Source: Effusibacillus pohliae DSM 22757
GTDB lineage: Bacteria > Bacillota > Bacilli > Tumebacillales > Effusibacillaceae
Assembly (NCBI RefSeq): GCF_000376225.1
Contig: NZ_AQXL01000106.1
Location: forward strand, 1-39,678
Direction of reading: 5' to 3'
DNA length: 39,678 nt
Below the pieces are notes generated by a model. The model ran no database searches. It was given only the letters and a program-made list of their open reading frames with translations, and was not told where the DNA came from. The position numbers were made by a program, and so were the translations under genes. Positions 35,273 to 39,678 of this stretch are shown here, one piece after another (the first letter of the stretch is position 1; each line of letters starts with the position of its first letter).

Positions 35273-35410
35273 GGGACACCTCCAAATCAATTGCACCTTA
35301 GCAGGCACCATGCGGCCGGTCTCTCATTGCAGCCCCGTCGCCACTTGCCCGACCAATCGGGTGGTTGCAGATGTGGCAGCTGGCGGATCTGTCTCGGTGA
35401 GCGCCCATCC

Positions 35411-36901
35411 TCACTTGCGCGACGAATCGACTGGCTGCAGGGCGGGCGGACGTTTTTTGTTCCAGAGGATCGGCGTGCGCATCAGCACCTGCAACAGCGC
35501 TTTGCCGTTAAACGGCCACAACGGCCAGAGATAGGGGACCTCAAGCGAGCGTGTCCGCGCCAACAAAACGATCCACAACACCATGCCCAGCACAAACCCG
35601 ACGACACCCAACTGAAAAATTCCGAACAGCGCGGTGATCACCAACAAGCCGAGGCGGATCAACCGATTGGCCAGTGCGAATTCATAACTCGGCGTCGCGT
35701 AATTGCCGACTGCCGCGATGGCGATGTAAAACACCACTTGCTTGATAAAAAAACCGGTTTCCACCGCAATTTGGCCGAGGATCACCGCCGCAACCAAGCC
35801 CATTGCAGTGGCCAGCGGAGAGGGTGTATGGATAGCCGCCATCCGCAGCACGTCAATGCCCAACTCGGCAAACAGCAACTGCCAGAACAGATGAATTTTT
35901 CCCAGGTTATCCGGAACGATGAAACGAAGTCCGGAGGGAACGATGGCGGGATGCAGCACCAACGCCATCCAGAGGGGCGGCACGATCACCGACGCGAGAA
36001 TCGCGAACAGCCGGATCCAGCGGAGGTAGGCGCCGACAACCGGTTTTTGCCGGTATTCCTCCGCATGCTGCAAATGATGAAAAAACGTGGTCGGCGTAAT
36101 CATGACAGACGGCGATGTATCGACATAGATCAGGACGTGTCCTTCCAGCAGGTGGATGGCCGCCACGTCCGGCCGTTCCGTGTAACGAATCATCGGATAG
36201 GGGTTCCAATGGTTTTTAAACACCAGCTCTTCGATCGTTTTCTCCGCCATCGGCAGCCCGTCGATCTCCACTTTTTGCAATTCATGACGCAGCAGCTCGA
36301 TCAGATCCGGGTTGGCGATATCCTTGATGTAAGCGAGACAGATGTCCGTTTTCGAGCGGGCGCCTGCCCGCAAGTACTCGAACCGCAAATTCGGATCGCG
36401 GATGCGGCGGCGGGTCAACGCTGTATTGAACACAAACGTTTCCGTGAAGCCGTCGCGGGCCCCCCGCACCACCCGTTCGGTGTCAGGTTCTTGCGGATTG
36501 CGGGCAGGGTATGTGCGGGCATCGATGATGATCGCTTCCGTCTCCCCGTCGATCAGCAGGACAAGCGGGCCGGACAACAGGGAATCGACGATCTTGTGCA
36601 GTTCCTTTTCCGCGTTGACTTCCAGATACGCGATGTGGGTTTGCAGCAAACGCTGGATTTCCCGCACCGACAACTCCCCCTGCTTGAGCTTCGCCAGATG
36701 GTCCATCACCCGGTTCATCAGGCCGTCTTTCACCAGCCCGTCCACAAAATACAGGGCCAAGTCCTTGCCCGCATAATGCAGCCGGCGGCAGACCATATCA
36801 AAGCTTTCATCGACCCCCACCAGTTGGTTCAGATATTCCACATTGGCGTCCAAATCGGGTTCAAGATACTTCCGCTCCCTGTCAATCGCCTCTGTCGGCA
36901 T
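35411..36901 (-). CDS. spoVAF: Spore germination/SpoVAF-like GerA-family membrane protein
   Basis: A 496-residue protein of the GerA family. A large N-terminal soluble domain carries the conserved DTERVVRGARDGFTETFVFNTALTRRRIRDPNL block, typical of SpoVAF and GerA A-subunits. The C-terminal half has about five hydrophobic segments (IRLFAILASVIVPPLWMAL, LATAMGLVAAVILGQIAVETG, LVITALFGIFQLGVVGFVLGMVLWIVLLA). SpoVAF rather than a GerA A-subunit is preferred from the VRG(A/S)RDGF pattern and the short N-terminal region. SpoVAF partners a channel in the spore inner membrane. Unusually, no spoVA, gerB or gerC gene lies next to it. ATG 36901 follows AAAGGGG; a longer frame to 36928 exists. Confidence 0.85.
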   Translation of the reverse strand: MPTEAIDRERKYLEPDLDANVEYLNQLVGVDESFDMVCRRLHYAGKDLALYFVDGLVKDGLMNRVMDHLAKLKQGELSVREIQRLLQTHIAYLEVNAEKELHKIVDSLLSGPLVLLIDGETEAIIIDARTYPARNPQEPDTERVVRGARDGFTETFVFNTALTRRRIRDPNLRFEYLRAGARSKTDICLAYIKDIANPDLIELLRHELQKVEIDGLPMAEKTIEELVFKNHWNPYPMIRYTERPDVAAIHLLEGHVLIYVDTSPSVMITPTTFFHHLQHAEEYRQKPVVGAYLRWIRLFAILASVIVPPLWMALVLHPAIVPSGLRFIVPDNLGKIHLFWQLLFAELGIDVLRMAAIHTPSPLATAMGLVAAVILGQIAVETGFFIKQVVFYIAIAAVGNYATPSYEFALANRLIRLGLLVITALFGIFQLGVVGFVLGMVLWIVLLARTRSLEVPYLWPLWPFNGKALLQVLMRTPILWNKKRPPALQPVDSSRK

Positions 36902-37059
36902 AGGACTACCCCTTTTCCGGTTGTTCAATCACTCAGTATGCCAAAAAAAGGGTCGGATCAAACATCGGCAGGCAGCGCCGGCTGCACATCCTGTCCATGC
37001 ATGTTTTGCCGAAAAAAGGAAAATAATAGAGCGGACACTCTGATAGAGGGGGTATCACC

Positions 37060-37332
37060 ATGGGTTTTTACAAACTGAGCAAGGAGCCGGCCGGCCGCAA
37101 TCAACGGATGCAGGGAAACCAGGAACTGGAGCTTGTACAGGCGTGGCAAAAAGATGTGCTGGCCGAAGAATTTCCGGAAGGTCCGTACGGGGCGCAAATC
37201 TATCTGGACCAAAAAATCGGGAAATCGACCGAATGGGAACCGGGCCAGCATGTGGTTTCCCGTTTCCAGGACGAAAATCCGACCACGAACGATTTCAAAG
37301 TACCGACCGATGCAGATCTGCCGGAAATGTAA
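37060..37332 (+). CDS. Small protein of unknown function (90 residues)
   Basis: ATG 37060 follows GAGGGGG by a good spacing. The product is soluble, polar and rich in Gln, Glu and Pro (GRNQRMQGNQELELVQAW, LAEEFPEGPYGAQIYLDQK, ending TDADLPEM). No signal peptide, membrane helix or known motif is visible. It stands alone, divergent from the spoVAF-like gene (158 bases between the starts) and convergent with acsA. A spore-related role is possible from the neighbour only. Confidence 0.7.
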   Translation: MGFYKLSKEPAGRNQRMQGNQELELVQAWQKDVLAEEFPEGPYGAQIYLDQKIGKSTEWEPGQHVVSRFQDENPTTNDFKVPTDADLPEM

Positions 37333-37473
37333 CGATTTTCCGGTTGCAAAAACAAGTGCTTCCTGATTCATCAGCTCCTTTCACACATCCCCACCAAAAT
37401 GACCTGATGCAACGACCGCCTCAGCAAGGTGACGCGCACCTTGCACCCAAAGGGCACAAAAACAGGAAAAGGA

Positions 37474-37493
37474 AGACCGCTGCGGAGCGGTCT
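37474..37493 (-). terminator. Terminator downstream of acsA
   Basis: AGACCGCT (37474-37481) pairs with AGCGGTCT (37486-37493) over a 4-base loop, followed on the minus strand by TCCTTTTCC. It ends the leftward acsA transcript. Confidence 0.7.
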
Positions 37494-37504
37494 CCCTCAG
37501 TCTA

Positions 37505-39229
37505 TCAGTCCTCCATAGTCGACAGGTCGCCGGTCGGCAGCCCCAGTTCCCACGCCTTCAGAACGCGGCGCATGATTTTGCCGGAACGGGTCTTCGGCAA
37601 CTTGTCGCGAAATTCGATTTCGCGCGGGGCAGCATGGGCTGCCAGGCCTTTTTTCACAAACTCCTGGATGTCTTTGATCAGTTCCTCCGACGGCTGATAC
37701 CCGTCGCGCAAGGCGATAAACGCTTTGATAATCTCGCCGCGAACCGGATCCGGCTTGCCGATCACGCCCGCTTCCGCCACCGCTGGATGCTCCACCAGCT
37801 TGCTTTCCACCTCAAACGGGCCGACCCGTTCGCCGGACGTGTTGATCACATCATCGACGCGGCCCTGGAACCAGAAATAGCCGTCTTCGTCCTTGTACGC
37901 CGAATCACCCGAGATATACCAGGGCTTGAGCCGGAAATACTCCTCGTATTTCGCCGGATTGTTCCATATCTGGCGCATCATCGACGGCCATGGCGCGCGA
38001 ATCGCTAGATTCCCCATTTGATAGGGCGGCAGCTCGTTACCTTCGTCATCGACGATCGCCGCATAGATCCCCGGGAACGGTTTCCCCATCGACCCCGGCT
38101 TGATCGGCATGCACGGATAGTTGCAGATCAATTGCCCGCCCGTTTCCGTCATCCACCAAGTGTCATGAATCCGCTTGTTGTACACCTTCAGTCCCCAGCG
38201 AACCACTTCCGGATTGAGCGGCTCACCCACAGACAGGATGTGACGGAGGGAGGACAGGTCATATTTTTTCACCAGGTCATCGCCGGCGGCCATCAGCATG
38301 CGCAACGCCGTCGGCGCCGAATACCAGACGGTGATGCGGTATTTCTCGATCGTCTGGTACCAGTCTTCCGGTGAAAAACGGCCGCCGCGAATGACGGTGG
38401 TGACGCCGTTCAGCCAGGGGGACCACATGCCGTACACGGTACCTGTCACCCAGCCGGGATCGGCCGTACACCAGTAGATATCATCTTCGCGCAGGTCAAG
38501 TACCCACTTGCCCGTTTGCAGGTGCTGAATCATCGCGTTGTGGACGTGCAGCACGCCTTTCGGCTTACCGGTGGATCCCGAAGTATAGTGAAGCTGCAAA
38601 CCGTCCTCGCGGTCCACCCATTCGATCTCCAATTGGTCGGACGCCTCGGCCATCAACTTTTCAAAGCTCAATTCCCGTTCGCCAAGTTCCCCTTCCGCCC
38701 CTACGAGAATCACATGTTTCAAGGCAGGCAGTTCGGCGACCGGAATCCGCTCTTTCAGTTTCGGCGTGGTGATGATCGCAACCGCTTCCGCATCCTGCAA
38801 CCGATCCTTGACGGCCGCTTCCATAAACGCTTCAAACAGCGGTCCGACGATCGCCCCGATTTTCACCGCTCCCACGTACGCGATGTACAGCTCGGGGCTT
38901 CTCGGCATAAACACGAATACGCGGTCACCCTTTTGAATCCCGAGCGAGCGCAGCGCGTTGCCGAATTTATTTGAAAGGGTTTTCATTTGCGCGAACGTAT
39001 ACGATTCATCTCGGGTCGCATCGCTGAACAACAGCGCCGCTTTGCCACCGCGGCCTTCGTCGACGTGGCGATCGACCGCTTCGTATGCGATGTTCACTCT
39101 TCCCGTTTGATGCCATGTAAATTCTTTTTCAACATCTTCCCACTTAAAAGTGGCGTACGCTTCTTCGTAGTTTTTCAGATTGTGTTCCGATGTCATCACC
39201 GGAATCAATTCTTTGGTTTGTTCTGTCAT
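37505..39229 (-). CDS. acsA: Acetyl-CoA synthetase
   Basis: Activates acetate with ATP and CoA through acetyl-AMP. The 574-residue length and near-continuous agreement with Bacillus AcsA are clear. ANL-family motifs are present: LHYTSGSTGKPKGVLHVH, the aryl/acyl pocket MTETGGQ, GDSAYKDEDGYFWFQGR and the C-terminal KTRSGKIMRR, whose Lys is the usual acetylation target. ATG 39229 follows GGAGGCGGGGTTAG. In Bacillus acsA is divergent from acuABC, which regulates it; acuA is not seen here in the 450 bases to the right. Confidence 0.96.
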   Translation of the reverse strand: MTEQTKELIPVMTSEHNLKNYEEAYATFKWEDVEKEFTWHQTGRVNIAYEAVDRHVDEGRGGKAALLFSDATRDESYTFAQMKTLSNKFGNALRSLGIQKGDRVFVFMPRSPELYIAYVGAVKIGAIVGPLFEAFMEAAVKDRLQDAEAVAIITTPKLKERIPVAELPALKHVILVGAEGELGERELSFEKLMAEASDQLEIEWVDREDGLQLHYTSGSTGKPKGVLHVHNAMIQHLQTGKWVLDLREDDIYWCTADPGWVTGTVYGMWSPWLNGVTTVIRGGRFSPEDWYQTIEKYRITVWYSAPTALRMLMAAGDDLVKKYDLSSLRHILSVGEPLNPEVVRWGLKVYNKRIHDTWWMTETGGQLICNYPCMPIKPGSMGKPFPGIYAAIVDDEGNELPPYQMGNLAIRAPWPSMMRQIWNNPAKYEEYFRLKPWYISGDSAYKDEDGYFWFQGRVDDVINTSGERVGPFEVESKLVEHPAVAEAGVIGKPDPVRGEIIKAFIALRDGYQPSEELIKDIQEFVKKGLAAHAAPREIEFRDKLPKTRSGKIMRRVLKAWELGLPTGDLSTMED

Positions 39230-39590
39230 CTAACCCCGCCTCCTGCTACCATCGATTGTTTAGATAATTGAAATTTCTGCATCTATTTTAACACAGTTGA
39301 AAATCGACCACAATCGTGCCGGAAAAACTTGCCTTCACCCGGAATGGTTCAATTTGCCGAAGTTTTTTCATAATGTTCACACATCGGTTGCGCAAAAAAC
39401 GTACCGGCTGCGCTATAATGAAGTACGAAATAGTAGCTCGGAATTAGAGAGATGAATCCGAGTCTGGACAAGGGGTGAATGGGTCAAAAATCGCCTATTT
39501 TGTTAACCTTGGAAAGCCATTTTCAAAAAATGGGCATGCCAAATAACCCGACAATATCGGGTTTTTAAAAAATATGGAAAAGGCCTGTGA
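39230..39590. other. Intergenic region upstream of acsA
   Basis: No protein gene is supported. The left part must hold the acsA promoter, though no strong match is evident. From about 39414 rightward a promoter-like TATAAT, two stems and a terminator-like hairpin suggest a short structured transcript (next entry). Confidence 0.5.
39414..39565 (+). ncRNA. Candidate short structured RNA or leader
   Basis: A TATAAT at 39414-39419 is followed by a stem CTCGGAATT/AATCCGAG (39437-39445 with 39455-39462, one bulge), an A/T stem around ATTTTCAAAAAAT (39512-39530) and a hairpin AACCCGA/TCGGGTT ending in TTTTT (39545-39565). The length of about 145 nt and the absence of an ORF fit a small RNA or an untranslated leader. 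No known riboswitch pattern was recognised, and the -35 is weak. A strand-opposite reading is not excluded. Confidence 0.35.
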
Positions 39591-39678
39591 CTATGCAGCT
39601 AATTGGCTTGCAAACCATTCGTCCAGTGAAGGAAGGTTCGCTTTTCTTGCTTCTTCCAACCATGCGTCGGCATGTTGG
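39591..39678 (-). CDS. Unidentified protein, C-terminal end only (runs off the edge)
   Basis: The minus strand is open from the window edge to TAG at 39593-39591 and encodes 28 residues (HADAWLEEARKANLPSLDE then WFASQLAA). The mix of charged and aromatic residues looks protein-like, and the hairpin at 39545-39563 would lie just past the stop. The family cannot be told from this fragment. A plus-strand frame from ATG 39573 also stays open, so the assignment is weak. Confidence 0.35.
   Translation of the reverse strand, partial: QHADAWLEEARKANLPSLDEWFASQLAA

Noticed and set aside
34847..37078. 743-codon plus-strand ORF
   Set aside because: Runs antisense across the aminotransferase and spoVAF-like genes; rich in Arg/His/Gln, with no domain.
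37143..37697. 184-codon plus-strand ORF overlapping the small gene and acsA
   Set aside because: It is out of frame with the supported small gene and crosses the acsA terminator and the end of acsA.
1..39678. Prophage, defence island or biosynthetic cluster
   Set aside because: No integrase, phage structural, toxin-antitoxin, restriction or NRPS/PKS genes were seen; most genes are housekeeping in conserved order.

Overview
The window is a GC-rich chromosomal segment from a spore-forming member of the Bacillales. The spore genes (gerE, gerM, a spoVAF-like gene, lonB), the Bacillus-type gene order, strong AGGAGG ribosome binding sites, frequent GTG/TTG starts, two SAM-I riboswitches and a lysine riboswitch all fit. 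High GC together with the gene content suggests an Alicyclobacillaceae-type organism (Effusibacillus/Tumebacillus-like); this assignment is an inference.

Layout. 1-1.7 kb: the tip of an IS21-family element inserted into a secreted-protein gene, then a broken OmpR-type response regulator. 1.8-4.6 kb: a two-gene ABC importer (ATPase and permease, no binding protein) with a structured leader, then an EamA-type exporter. 4.9-13.2 kb: a minus-strand protein quality-control block, tig-clpP-clpX-lonB-lonA-ysxC, in which lonA carries an in-frame amber codon. 13.5-18.1 kb: tRNA-Arg(TCT), then a minus-strand run murI-gerM-rph-rdgB-ysnB, preceded by gerE with a sigma-K-like promoter. 18.3-21.5 kb: sdhCAB. 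21.7-26.4 kb: metX-hom under a SAM riboswitch and lysC under a lysine riboswitch. 26.4-28.1 kb: uvrC. 28.3-30.3 kb: a uspA remnant, then an alaR-alaT-like regulator/aminotransferase pair on the plus strand. 30.3-31.3 kb: a heptad-repeat coiled-coil gene and a decayed fabH. 31.3-35.3 kb: a yitJ-type methionine synthase/MTHFR gene under a second SAM riboswitch, then a class III aminotransferase overlapping a START-like gene. 35.4-39.2 kb: a spoVAF-like gene, a small unknown gene and acsA. The right edge holds a candidate small structured transcript and the C-terminal end of an unidentified gene.

How the genes work together. LysC, Hom and MetX carry aspartate towards lysine, threonine and methionine, and YitJ completes methionine synthesis. 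The lysine and SAM riboswitches give each branch its own feedback, and hom shares the metX transcript. The Clp/Lon/trigger factor block covers folding and proteolysis; its order matches Bacillus subtilis apart from clpP lying between tig and clpX. Four genes or gene remnants are visibly damaged (secreted protein, response regulator, uspA, fabH). lonA is the only core housekeeping gene with a disabling mutation.

I found no CRISPR array, no complete mobile element, and no clear new defence or biosynthetic system. The strongest oddities are the lonA amber codon with an immediate restart codon, the split response regulator, the hydrophobic upstream ORF with a hairpin-masked ribosome binding site before the ABC transporter, and the possible small RNA at the right edge.
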